Shown: piece by piece, positions 45,201-57,159 of the stretch
How the letters are laid out: each line of letters starts with the position of its first letter
Position numbering within the stretch: position 1 is the first letter of the stretch
Assembly: GCA_039707655.1 (NCBI GenBank)
Contig: CM077670.1
Location: 144,750,001 to 144,814,000, forward strand
Direction of reading: 5' to 3'
From: Elymus sibiricus
Lineage: Eukaryota > Streptophyta > Magnoliopsida > Poales > Poaceae
DNA: 64,000 nucleotides
The notes under the pieces: model-generated
The model's input: only the letters and a program-made list of their open reading frames with translations
What the model was told of the DNA's origin: nothing
Databases searched by the model: none
Position numbers and translations under genes: made by a program

Positions 45201-45888
45201 GAAAGCCTTCAGTGCGCTGGCATGAAGCTAGCACGACTGGCGTTGAAGCTCTTGCAGCTGCCATTGAAGAATTTGTGGCTGGCGGAGGTGCTGACGAAGA
45301 TGGTGCAGAGGGTGCCTTGGGTGCTGAAGCCTTTGAAGATGATGGCTTGGGCTCTGAGGGCTTTGCAGAAGATTTTGAAGCTGAAGACTTTGGCCGTTAG
45401 GGCACTTCAGTTGATGGTTTCGGCTTTTGAGCCGGCTTCTTCTTCATGGCTTTCTTTGGCATACTGCCACTTGAGCCTGCACCAGCATCTGCTGATTCCT
45501 TTGAAGCCCTGTTGAATTCTTCAACAGCCTTCTGATCTTGCTTCTGCAATTTTGCCTGACACCTGGCCCACTCTTTGGGGAATTCTTCACCACTTCTGAT
45601 GCTTGTGTGATTAGCAGTTTGACCAGGAGCCAACTGAGGCCTTTTGCAAGGGGGTTTAACAGCAAAATCCTTCATGTACCTGGGAGTGACATAATTGTAA
45701 CTTCGCCATTCATAGGTCCAATACCTCTTGATCTTTTGCATGCGCGTCTTGCGCTGCTTTTCAGTTTCTTTCCCATGAATCCTTTCATCAGGGGTGCAGT
45801 ATCCTGCATATAGTTCATCAGGAATCTCGAATGCAGTATGTTATTCTTTCCTCTTGCCACCCTTCTGAGGCCTCTTGTCATCTGCCAT
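42223..45888 (-). pseudogene. Large extra ORF of the Maximus-like element (env-position ORF)
   Basis: One frame of 1,222 codons from ATG 45888 (MADDKRPQKGGKRKE) to TGA 42223, with no frame shift but nine stops: TAA at 42310, 42418, 43801, 44092, 45397 and 45841, TAG at 43297, 43609 and 44788. The N-terminal third is basic and Pro/Ala/Ser-rich (KKAMKKKPAQKPKPS). The middle has a Gln/Glu helix around 44700 and an acidic Ser/Thr/Pro-rich stretch. The C-terminal ~300 residues (42418-43296) are globular-looking, with WIMKFIRTRSSINYRADRQN and EIFDRSWAILSHL. It occupies the place of the env-like ORF of SIRE elements, but I see no clear signal peptide or membrane span. Function unknown. Confidence 0.7.
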
Positions 45889-46606
45889 TTTCTTCAAATG
45901 AGGGTTTTGAACTTTCGAAGTTTCTGAAGAAGTTTGAAGATTTTTCCTCAAGCAATGCTGCAAATGAATTTAAGTTGATGAGAACCAAGAGATTCGTCTG
46001 CAGACATTTGTACCTGTGAACAGAGTATAGTTGCGAGGAAATTGGGAAGAGTCACATGCGTTCTCAGAAATTTTTCAAAATAGAACCAGTTGAGGAAATT
46101 GACCCTTATCGTTTTGACAAAATTCACTAAGTGTCTTGACTTAGGTTCCAGAGTTGTACAGATTGTGTAATTTGCACAACTGAGGAATCTAGTAGTTAAG
46201 CATGACTTAGATGAATTTATCAAGACTGGTCAGAAGGAAGGGTTGAAGAATTGGAAGGAAGTGGTAAAAACAACACTTGAAGAATTTTAGACTATAAAAA
46301 GATCAAACTTGGGCAGTAAAAATAAGTTTTAATTACCCCAAGGATGAACTCGATGAACTAGACGACGAGTTGATGGAAGTTGTCAGCTCAGATCTTTCGT
46401 GCCCTAACTTGGCGACGAAAGACAGCTATGGTGGCGGCGGAGGTGAAGAAATCTGCGGCCGGCGCGAGTATGGCGATGAAGAAGTTGAGGCAGTGAAGCT
46501 CTTCCTCTCCGGCAATGATGAAGTCGAGCGGCGGCGGTAGGGTTCGGGAGTGAACGTGACAGGGGCGCGAGCAGTGAAATGAATTAGGTTTGACACGGTC
46601 AAGCCC
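45889..46606 (-). promoter_or_regulatory. 5' UTR and probable leader intron of the extra ORF
   Basis: From the TATA box to the ATG at 45888. The first part is a typical plant leader rich in CCGCCG and TCTTC. A donor GGTAATT at 46336 and an acceptor TTCATTTGCAG ending at 45958 bracket an AT-rich stretch that would be a 5' UTR intron. Several other AGs are possible. A small ORF at 46426-46707 overlaps the TATA box and is not credible. Confidence 0.4.
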
Positions 46607-46613
46607 TTATATA
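46607..46613 (-). promoter_or_regulatory. TATA box upstream of the extra ORF
   Basis: Minus-strand TATATAA in CGCGCCTATATAAGGGCTTG. It is internal to the element, not in an LTR, and suggests the extra ORF is an independent transcription unit. The Sabrina-like element inserted only ~80 bases upstream of it. Confidence 0.5.
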
Positions 46614-46693
46614 GGCGCGGTGAAAAATGAGCGGTCTGAACATTTTGGACGGATAAGCCCCTGTCGATTCGCATCTCTGCGACACGCGTCACC

Positions 46694-48371
46694 TGATACG
46701 TCTCCAACGTATCTATAATTTACGAAGTATTCATGCCATGTTTATTATAGTTTTGTATGATTTTGGTGCACTTTTATATGGATTTTATATGATTTTTATG
46801 GACTAACATATTGACCTAGTGCCCAGTGCCAGTTGCTATTTTCTGCTTGTTTTTGGTTTTCCAGAAAATCCATATCAAATGAAGTCCAAATGCAGCGAAA
46901 CTTTTTGACGATTTTTTCTGGAAGGAAACAGACCCAGAAAGCTTCGGGGGAGTAGTAGAAGAGCCACAGGGGCCCCACAAACCACCAGGGCATGCCACCC
47001 CCCAGGCACGCCCTGGTGCCTCGTGGGGCCCCTGTGGCACCTCTTCGCGTGATTCCAACGCTGAAAAATCATATATATTCAGAAAGCCCCGAAAGTTAAC
47101 CAAGAGGAGTTTTTACGCCACCGCAAGCCTCTGTACCTCCACGATCTCATCTACAGCCCTTTTCCGGCACCCTGCCAGAGGGAGGAAATCATCATCGGAG
47201 GCCATCTTCATCATCCCGGCGGTCTCCATGACGAGGAGGGAGTAGTTCACCCTCGGGGCTGAGGGTTTGTACCAGTAGCTATGTGTTTGATCTCTCTCTC
47301 TCATGTTCTTGATTTGGCACGATCATGATGTATCGCGAGCTTTGTTAATATAGTTGGATCATATTGTGTTTTTTCCCTCTCTATTCATGTTGTGATGAAT
47401 CGAATCTTTTCCCTTTGAGGTTTCGTTATTGTTGGATTGAATATTTCAGATTTGAGAACACTTGATGTATGTCTTGCATATGAATACCCGTGGTGACAAT
47501 GAGGTATTATATTGATTCACTTGATATATGTTTTGGCACTCAACTCGCGGATTCCCGTGGTGACATTGGGGTAATCTATGCATAGGGGTTGATGCATGTT
47601 TTCATTATCTTTTCTCCGATTGAAACTTTGGGGTGCTCCTTGGAGTTCTTTGTGTGGATTGAATATTATGATTATGAAGTTGTTTGATGCATATCGTATA
47701 ATCAACTCACGGATACATGTGGTGACATTGGAGTATCTAGGTGACATTAGGGTTGGTTGATATGTATCATATGGTGTTATTTTAGTACAAACTCTCGGGC
47801 TATTTGTGACACTTATAGGAATAGCTCAATAGATCGATCGGAAAGGATTACTTTGAGGTGGTTTCGTACCCTACAAACAATTACTATCTTATGTTGTCCG
47901 CTAATAGGAATTTGGGAGTGATTCTTTATCGCATGTTGAGGGATGATTATATGATCCAATTATGTTAGCATTGTTGAGAGATTGCACTAGTGAAAGTATG
48001 AACCCTAGGCCTTGTTTCTAAACATTGCAATACCGTTTATGCTCACTTTTGTTACTTGCTACCTTGCTGTTTTTTATTGTTCGCACCACAAAAACCTATA
48101 TCTACTATCCATACTACACTTGTATCACCATCTCTTCGCCGAACTAATGCACCTATACAATTTACCATTGTATTGGGTGTGTTGGGGACACAAGAGACTC
48201 TTTGTTATTTGGTTGCAGGGTTGTTTGAGAGAGACCATCTTCATCCTACACCTCCCACGGATTGATAAACCTTAGGTCATCCACTTGAGGGAAAATTGCT
48301 ACTGTCCTACAAAACTCTGCGCTTGGAGGCCCAACACGAGTCTACAAGAATAAGTTGTGTAGTAGACATCA
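46694..48371 (+). repeat. 5' LTR of Sabrina-like copy B
   Basis: TGATACGTCTCCAACG...TAGTAGACATCA. Very similar to the 3' LTR; visible differences include small changes near 47365 against 55540. Short open frames inside are shadows shared by all four LTRs of this family in the window. Confidence 0.92.
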
Positions 48372-48381
48372 AGCTCTTTTC

Positions 48382-48399
48382 TGGCGCCGTTGCCGGGGA
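48382..48399 (+). other. Primer-binding site (tRNA-Asp)
   Basis: TGGCGCCGTTGCCGGGGA, ten bases after the LTR end, is the exact complement of the plant tRNA-Asp 3' end including CCA. Copy A has lost this site. Confidence 0.9.
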
Positions 48400-48429
48400 G
48401 GTGAGTGTTTGAAGGTATATCTTTAGATC

Positions 48430-51400
48430 TTGCAATCGAATCTTTTATTTCTTGTTTTTTCACTAGTTTGGTTTTATAAAATGAAAACTACAAAAAAAAT
48501 GAAATTGAGGTTGCCTCATATTATTCGTCTTTATAATGTTTTTCTTGAAAATGATGGAGGGGAAAATTGTGCTCAATTGATAGAAGAAGAATTCAATAAA
48601 ATGTTTGGCATAAAATCTTTGAATGATGAGCATGATTGCAATGTTGTTAGTATGAATTCTATGAATATCCAAAATACTAAAGATGATTGCACTAGTCATG
48701 ACAAAAATGTTTCTTATAAGCATGTCAATTTTTGTGGAGTGCATAAAGTTTGTGAAGACATGCCTTATAGGGATGATAGATTTTGTAAGAAGCATAAACA
48801 TGATAGAACCAATTTTTTGCTCAAAGTGATAGATGAATTTGCTACAAAATTATGTTCTCTTTATCCTATTACTTGTGAACTTTTCAATAAAGTTGGTCAC
48901 CTTAATTTTCAATGCATACTTTTTCATGATCGAATCATGGCTAAATATTGTAATGACTTGACCGCCCTCGAACTATATAATGAGCTTTATCTATTCTTGG
49001 GGTGTGAGGAATTGTCACATAAAAATAGTTGGTTTGAAGTATTCATTCTCACGGATGACATTGAAACTAATCTAAAGGAAATCTATATGTTTTGTATGGT
49101 AAATTGCAAGGAGAATGCTTATATTGCCAACTATAGAAAAACGGGAAAACAAATAGAATATAAAAGAAATACTAATGAAAGGGTAAAGATTCCCCCTTTC
49201 CCTCCTATTTTCTGTCATGATGAAACAGGTAACGAGGAGGAGCTTCCTATCCAACCAATCTCTTTGTAAGTGCATCAAGTGCCCCCTTAGTGGTTTTGGA
49301 GTATTGAAGACAAATAGGTTGAGGAACTAATGTGTTTGTGAGTATACACAGGAGACAGAGTCCCTGAAGATTTGGTTTAACACATGGAAGACGACCCCTA
49401 AAAATAGATTTCTTCAAGTGAAGAATTTGATGATGAAATTGGTACGGCCTTTGAAGAAATTGATGTGAAGACTTTGGAGCTTGAAGACTTTGGTTTTTGT
49501 AGTTTCTCTTCTTTTTTGAGTCATAGGAAAAACCGTACTATTAAAGGGGGTCTAGGTGAAACATATTTCACATTTCCAAAGTGATGCTCAAACTTACTGA
49601 AACCCATACACAAGCCGCTTCGAGTGAAGCCTTTGGAAATCTCCAGTACAACTGACGCATTTGCTAGCGATAGTGACGAAGTTCATCTGGTCGCTGACGA
49701 ATTAGGTCAGGCTGAGGAGTTAGGAGTTCGCCCGTGTGATCTGCCTAAAGTGAGGAAATTGAGTGCCCTGACGAATTTGAGAGTACAACTTTCCGACCGT
49801 TGCTGCGCCGTGTGCTAGCTGTCGAGGGGATCCTTATCCTGACAACGGTCGAATCAGACAAGGGCATTTATGACATTTTATGTCGGGTTGCCCCCTGGCT
49901 ATAAATAGCCGCCCCCCACAACCACTTGTTGGTTGGCTGCTCCGAGAGAACTTGACACTTGTCATTTGAGAGCAACCCATCCTCTGACGACTTTGTAAAA
50001 ACCCAAGTGAGGAAAAACCCAACCAGAGCCTAAGTGATTGAGCATCACTGAAGAGATTGATCTGTGTGATCCGACGCTTGTTACCTTTGAGGACTATCAT
50101 TCCTCCAGACGGTTAGGCATCATGTTCTGAGCACCCAAGAGTAATTGTGGCGTGCCGGTGAACAAGTCTGTGAAGGTTTTGGAAGTCTACCTTGAAGACT
50201 TACCACAAGTGATTGTGCGAGGTCTAAGTGACCTTAGCTCAAGAGGAATACGGTAAGGACTAAGTGTTCTCTGAGTTGCGACTCAGCCGCCTTAACCAGA
50301 CGTACAGTTGATGCAGCAACTGGAACTGGTCTACCAAATTCCATTGTCTTCACCGAGCCAACCTGGTTTCAAATTCCTCACCCTCCCTTACTTTATTCCG
50401 CTGCTGAAGAATTTGTGATCTATTCTCTGACGAATTTGAACTGAAGTATTTGATCATGCTATCGTTTATTTCCTCAGTTCATATTCTTCATGCGTGTCTG
50501 ATTGTATGATTACATGTTCTTCACCCTTATATATTCTGTTCGCATGTACTCTGATTCTATGATGACTTAGTTTCCCTTGCGTTTCTATTTCTTCACTCCG
50601 ATCTTCGTCAAATTCATCAGAGTTTGACGAATTTCTAATAATCTCCCATTCACCCCCCCCCTCTGGAGTTAACCTGCGCTTTCACTCTTCAATAAGAAGC
50701 TTGGAAGAATTAAATAAACCCACACATAATGTGGTAAAGAAAAAGAAAAGAAGGAAAAGTAGAGGCAAAGAGGTATCTCTCCCAAATAATGTTGCTCCTA
50801 CTATTGTTGTACCTCATGAGAATGAATCAAAAATAATTGTGGAAGATGATACACTTGATGATGATTTTTTTATGCCTATTGCTTGTTGTGATGATTATGA
50901 TTGGGAAGATAATGATACTTCTTATGATCTTGAAAATCTTTATGGCACCAACTTGGAGGAATATGATAATAATTGTTATACTATTGGTGCTATTCATACT
51001 ATTGATGATAATAGTGATAATGCTAAAGATATGCAAACCAACAAGTTTGGGGATGCTATGTTTGATGAGAATGACATGTTTGAGAATTTATTTGCTACAA
51101 TTAATGTTTGTCCCAAGTTTGGGGATGCTATGCTTAATGAAGATGATCTTTTTAGTCCCCCTACTTTGAATGATCAAATTTGTTATGATGATTGCATCCC
51201 TCCTACTTATGTTGATTATTGTGATGATACTTATGTTATAAAAAGTAGTGATGATTATATTTATAAAACTTGTCATAATTATGATTACCCTTTTTCTGAA
51301 CATTACTCTTTTAATGTGGAAACAATTTATAGTATTCGAGTTTCATGTGATACTCCCACTTTTATGAATGAGAAGAAATTTGCTTATGTGGAGAGTAATA

Positions 51401-51717
51401 AAAATTCTATGCTTGTGGATCATGAAAAGAATGCTTTATGTGATAGCTATATTGTTGAATTTCTTCATGATGCTACTGAAAATTATTATGACAGAGGATC
51501 ATATGCTTGTAGGTGTTGCAATAATATCAAGTTTCCTCTCTATGTGTTGAAAGTTTTGAAGTTATTCTTGTTTTGCCCTCCTATGCTAGTTGATTCTTGC
51601 TCCCATAAATTATTTGGTCACAAAATCCCTATGCATAGGAAGTGGGTTAGGCTTAAATGTGCTAGTCATATGCTTCATGATGCTCCCATTGTGTTTCAAT
51701 TCTTTACTTTTATGTGA
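48430..51717 (+). pseudogene. Sabrina-like ORF of unknown function, split by a solo LTR
   Basis: Two open segments, 48430-49264 and 50690-51717, are in the same frame once the inserted LTR and one TSD copy are ignored, giving about 620 codons with no other lesion. The first part is Lys/Cys/His-rich with an alternating basic-hydrophobic pattern (HDRTNFLLKVIDEFATKLC-like). The second opens with a basic KKKKRRKSRGKE patch, then a very Asp/Asn/Tyr-rich middle, and ends HRKWVRLKCASHMLHDAPIV. I recognise no gag, protease or polymerase motif. As the only ORF after the PBS it may be a diverged gag. The start is the first ATG after the PBS in a long frame. Confidence 0.7.
49265..50684 (+). mobile_element. 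Solo Maximus-like LTR inside the Sabrina-like ORF (1420 bp)
   Basis: TGTAAGTGCATCAAG...GCGCTTTCA with perfect TSD CTCTT at 49260-49264 and 50685-50689. Same family as the LTRs at 40278 and 62153 but on the plus strand. No interior left. TATA CTATAAATAG at 49899-49908. It is the youngest event of this three-level nest. Confidence 0.92.
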
Positions 51718-54700
51718 GCATCATTGAAATCATCATGCCTAGCTAAAAAGGCATTAAAGAAAAGTGCTAGTTGGGAGACAACACCATATTTATACCTACT
51801 GTTTTGCATGTCCACATGATTAAGCTACTGTAGTAATCATGTTTCATATGTTTTCTTTCAATAATGTGCCAAGTAAAGCCTTTGGGATGGTGTGGATGCT
51901 TGTTGATTTGATTCTGTGCAAAAACAAAAACTTTTGCGTCCACTGCTCAAATTCCTATTCTGTACTGGAGCATGAAAAAATTCGGAAATTTTTACACAGT
52001 ATTGTGTTACAAATTGTTTACGTTGTCCAAAATTTTCAGAATTTTTGGAGGTACATAAGTATGGTTTTTAAATCACTTACTACACGCTGTTCTGTTTCAG
52101 TGTGTCCATAGCTTATATTGAGTAATATAAATTGTTGAAATGATATAATACAGTAGGCATTATGTGAGAACAATTATGAATCTTGTCTTGACAGTACCTA
52201 AGTGGATGATTTATTTTTATCATACTAACCCACCTCACGAAGTTCCCTTAAGTTTTGTGTGATTGAAGTTTTCAAGTTTTTGGTGAGATAACGATATGAG
52301 GAGAATAAGGAGTGGCAAGACCCTAAGCTTGGGGATGCCCAAGGCACCCCAAGATAATACTCAAGGAAGACTCAAGCGTCTAAGCTTGGGGATGCCCCGA
52401 AAGGCATCCCCTCTTTCGTCTTGAACACTATCGGTAACCTCACTTGGAGCTATATTTTTATTCGTCACATGATATGTGTTTTGCTTGGAGCGTCATTTTT
52501 TTTGTTGAGATTTTTTTGCTGTTTTCAATAATCATGTTTTGTATCTTTTAGTTCAATAAAATGCCAATTATAGCCTTTACCATGCTCAGTTTGCAAGTTT
52601 ATGTGTTGCTGTTTGAAAACAGAAAGTTTTCTGTTATGTCCAGAATATTCCGGAATAGTCAGAACATGCTAAAAATCTGAAATTTTTACACAGTAAGCAT
52701 GCATGAGTTCTCTATCACGTGGTAATTTTTCAGAATTTTTGGAGTTAGGGAAGTATGAATTTTAAATCCCCTTTTATAGACTGTTCTGTTTTGGCAGATT
52801 GCTGTTATAGTTGCATTGTTTGCATATGTTTGTGTGTTTAATGTTTCTTTTTTGTGGATAGGAGTATTAAATATGCAGAGGCATTTAGTAGGCAATGTTT
52901 AATTATAATTTTAGTGATTTGCTACAGTAGAGAATGTTAAGGTTTTGAGTTGATTTATACTAACTTATCTCACGAGTTCTTGTTGAGTTTTGTGTGGATG
53001 AAGTATTTAAGATTTAGGGAAACTGTGATATGAGAGGAATTAAGGAGACACAAAAGCTCAAGCTTGGGGATGCCCAAGGCATCCCAATATAATATTTCAA
53101 GAAGTCTCAACCATCTAAGCTTGGGGATGCCCCGGTAGGCATCCCACCTTTCTTCTTCAACAACTATCAGTCAGTTTTGGTTGAGCCTAAGTTTTTGCTT
53201 CTTCACATGATATGTGCTATTCTTGGAATGTCGTTTTATTTTGTTTTCTTTGCTATTTGAATAAAATACTCAAGATCTGAAATTTTTAAAAGAGAGAGAG
53301 TCCTCACATAGCTACCTATTTACTTAACTACTCATTTGATCTTCACTTATATCTTTTTGGAGTAGTTTGTCATACACTCTCATGCTTCACTTATATTATT
53401 TTGAGAGTTGACAATAGTAATGGTAATTTGCACAAGATATGAATTTGGTCCCAAAGTGATGAATATTCAAGAGGGATATAATAAAAACTTTCATATAGAT
53501 CATTGGATATGATAAGTTTGATTCCTTGCAATAGTTTTGCGATATGGAGATGATAATATGTGAGTCATGTTAGTGAGTAATTATGGTTTAGTAAGAATAT
53601 TGGTGTTAAGGTTTGTGATTCCCTATGCATGCACGTAAAGTCAATAGTTATGCAACGAAATTATATCCTACTTATGGTGCATTATTCAGTGTTAGTTATG
53701 TTCAATGCATGTTTATGACCGTTTTCGCTTTTTGGTTGGTTGCTTCTCAATCTATTTGCTAGCCTTCATTTTTACTAAGCGGGAATACTGCTTGTGCATC
53801 CAAACTCCTTAAACCCAAGTTGTGCCAAATGAGTCCACCATACCTACCTATATGCGGTATTTCCATGCCGTTCTAAGTAAATTTGCGTGTGCCAACTCTA
53901 ATTTTCAAAATAATTTTCCGTTTTGTGTGCCCGTACCGCTCATGAAGCGGCAGGGGGTGGCCAATATTTTCCATGCTAGGTGTGTTATTCTCATGATGAG
54001 TGTTTATTCACTTGTCATTGCATGAGAGAGTGGCTGGTAATAGGGATGCCCAGTCCCACAATGAATCAAAAATTAATAGCAACCAAATTCCTTGGAAAGT
54101 GTTGGTATGGAGGGCACCCGTGGATACGGCTAGCCATGGATTGTGAAAGAATGGTGGAAAGGAAATAAACTTTACTTTCTGTTTGGGAACCGCCTATGAT
54201 GTGTCTAGCATGGAATATATTGGGAATTCTCGGTCGTTTTCGTAGACAGGAAAAGCATGCCTCTCAAAACAAATTAATCTCTCTAATTTAAGCCTTTGAG
54301 CTCTGGCACATTTGCAAATCTCTGCTTCCCTCTGCGAAGGGCCTATCTATTTACTTTTATGTAATTTTTATTTTTATTTTGAGTCTCCATCTTCTCTTAT
54401 AAAGCACCAATTGGAGAGTACTATTGTCATACTTGTGCATTGGATGTAGCTAATATTGAGTGTGTTTCATGAACGGAACAATGATTGAGCATAATGGGCT
54501 AGGGATAACTTTCTTTAGCGTTGATATTTTGAAAGACATGGTTGCTTGTTAGTATGCATGAGTATTTATGTCTTCATGTCAAATTATAGACTATGGCTTT
54601 GAATCATTCAAGTCCAAGTGTCCATGCAATAAAAGAAAAGATTATATGATGATTATGATAGGTAGCATTCCACATCAAAAAATTTGTTTTTAATTGCTAC

Positions 54701-54866
54701 TTTATCATGTTGAGTTTTATGAGAAAAAGTTGTTATGATGCTAGGAAAAGTGATTGAAAATTATCGTTGATTAAACTTATGCACTATGCTAGCATTCACA
54801 CTTCATAAATTATTTCTTTTATCACATACCTACTCGAGGACGAGCAGGAATTAAGCTTGGGGATGC
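51718..54866 (+). other. Non-coding 3' interior of copy B with PPT-like duplications
   Basis: AT-rich, no credible ORF. Two ~740-bp degenerate direct repeats (about 51790-52520 and 52530-53270) each contain a pair of hairpins TAAGCTTGGGGATGCCC...GGCATCCC (52323-52400 and 53070-53145). Each is preceded by a conserved CTGTTCTGTTT and AAAAATTTCAGA-like context. The matching part in copy A is 2862-5916. Confidence 0.75.
54853..54866 (+). other. Polypurine tract of copy B
   Basis: AAGCTTGGGGATGC directly before the 3' LTR. The same core AAGCTTGGGGATGC occurs four more times upstream at about 52325, 52382, 53072 and 53120. Confidence 0.7.
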
Positions 54867-56549
54867 TGATACGTCTCCAACGTATCTATAATTTATGAAG
54901 TATTCATGCCATGTTTATTATAGTTTCGTATGATTTTGGTGCACTTTTATATGGATTTTATATGATTTTTATGGACTAACATATTGACCTAGTGCCCAGT
55001 GTCAGTTGCTGTTTTCTGCTTGTTTTTGGTTTTCCAGAAAATCCATATCAAATGAAGTCCAAATGCAGCGAAACTTTTTGACGATTTTTTCTGGAAGGAA
55101 ACAGACCCAGGAAGCTTCGGGGGAGCAGCAGAAGAGCCACAGGGGCCCCACAAGCCACCAGGGCGCGCCACCCCCCCAGGCGTGCCCTGGTGCCTCGTGG
55201 GCCCCCTGTGACACCTCTTCGCGTGATTCCAACGCTGAAAAATCATATATATTCAGAAACCCCCGAAAGTTAACCTAGAGGAGTTTTTACGCCGCCGCAA
55301 GCCTCTGTACCTCCACGATCTCATCTACAGCCCTTTTCCGGCAACCTGTCGATGGGGGGAAATCATCACCGGAGGCCATCTTCATCATCCCGGTGGTCTC
55401 CATGATGAGGAGGGAGTAGTTCACCCTCGGGGCTGCGGGTTTGTACCAGTAGCTATGTGTTTGATCTCTCTCTCTCTCTCGTGTTCTTGATTTGGCACGA
55501 TCTTGATGTATCACGAGCTTTGTTAATATAGTTGGATCATATGGTGTTTCTTCCCTCTCTATCCTTGTTGTGATGAATCGAATCTTTTCCCTTTGAGGTT
55601 TCGTTATTGTTGGATTGAATATTTCAGATTTGAGAACACTTGATGTATGTCTTGCATATGAATACCCGTGGTGACAATGGGGTATTATATTGATTCACTT
55701 GATATATGTTTTGGCACTCAACTCGCGGATTCCCGTGGTGACATTGGGGTAATCTATGCATAAGGGTTGATGCACGTTTTCATTATCTTTTCTACGATAG
55801 AAACTTTGGGGTGCTCCTTGGAGTTCTTTCTGTGGATTGAATATTATGATTATGAAGTTGTTTGATGCATATTGTATAATCAACTCACGGATACTTGTGG
55901 TGACATTGGAGTATCTAGGTGACATTAGGGTTGGTTGATGTGTATCATATGGTGTTATTTTAGTACGAACTCTAGGGCTATTTGTGACACTTACAGGAAT
56001 AGCTCAATAGATCGATCGGAAAGGATAACTTTGAGGTGGTTTCGTACCCTACAAACAATTTCTATCTTATGTTCTCCGCTAATAGGAACTTGGGAATGCT
56101 TCTTTATCGCACGTTGAGGGATGATTATATGATCCAATTATGTTAGCATTGTCGAGAGATTGCACTAGTGAAAGTATGAACCCTAGGCCTTCTTTCTAAA
56201 CATTGCAATACCGTTTATGCTCACTTTTGTTACTTGCTACCTTGCTGTTTTTTATTGTTCGCACTACAAAAACCTATATCTACTATCCATACTACACTTG
56301 TATCACCATCTCTTCGCCGAACTAGTGCACCTATACAATTTACCATTGTATTGGGTGTGTTGGGGACACAAGAGACTCTTTATTATTTGGTTGCAGGGTT
56401 GTTTGAGAGAGACCATCTTCATCCTACACCTCCCATGGATTGATAAACCTTAGGTCATCCACTTGAGGGAAAATTGCTACTGTCCTACAAAACTCTGCGC
56501 TTGGAGGCCCAACACGAGTCTACAAGAATAAGTTGTGTAGTAGACATCA
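54867..56549 (+). repeat. 3' LTR of Sabrina-like copy B
   Basis: TGATACGTCTCCAACG...TAGTAGACATCA, 1683 bases, followed by TSD TCACC. Confidence 0.92.
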
Positions 56550-56554
56550 TCACC

Positions 56555-57159
56555 CATGCAGTTTGAGTGCGCTTATCCACGCGTCGGAGGTGCGGGATTA
56601 AGTTACTGTGGCAACCGCCAAAAATTGGATAGAAAATTTTAAAATGTGTTCGCAATTTCTTCAGCTGACAAGGATACAGTGAAGACTTTGAACATTGTCA
56701 ATTAGAACGCATATGAAGAGATTGTGAACAGAGTGGTTTGAGTTTAGCATGGAGGGGAGCGGGTCCGATCACATTCACATAGACAGAAAAACAACTTGAA
56801 GAAATAGCAATATGTGAATGCTGTTGAGGACATGAAAAACTCAGATAAATAGGAAAGATTAGCTCAACCAATGAAGAACAACCTCAAAAGACGAAATTGA
56901 AAAGTTTGATGAAATTGCAAATGACAAAAAACTCAAGTCTAAAGAACATCATGAAGAGGGTGGTGGCATTATCCACCGTATAAGAACTATGATGATTTCA
57001 GACACCACGTACAATTGTCGTAGGGTTCTAAGAATCAAGTTCTTCATTAATTTCTTCACACTTAGAGGGTTAGTCTTCATTGATTGAAGAAAAACGTTAC
57101 TTCGTGTGTTGTGCATGAAAGTCATGAAGAATGCATAAGCGTTAGGAAGTGTGTCCTTT
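56555..57159 (-). other. Spacer downstream of Maximus-like pol
   Basis: On the element strand this lies between the pol stop and the promoter of the extra ORF. AT-rich, no supported ORF. Confidence 0.6.

Larger units (their letters stand above)
46694..56549 (+). mobile_element. Sabrina-like LTR retrotransposon, complete (copy B)
   Basis: Both LTRs (1678 and 1683 bases), perfect TSD TCACC at 46689-46693 and 56550-56554, tRNA-Asp PBS and PPT are all present. The ~5.07 kb interior (after removing the solo LTR) carries one ORF of unknown function and a long non-coding 3' part, with no protease, RT or integrase. It is therefore non-autonomous. The LTR starts with the hairpin GATACGTctccaACGTATC. 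It is the reference for copy A at 1180-7551. Confidence 0.92.

Noticed and set aside
48382..48399. tRNA gene suggested by tRNA-like sequence
   Set aside because: Only the 18-base complement of a tRNA 3' end is present; it is a primer-binding site. The same applies at 20051, 29760 and 62133.
50827..51303. Ile-rich minus-strand ORFs opposite the Sabrina-like ORF
   Set aside because: Complement of a GAT/AAT-rich coding strand; a composition shadow.
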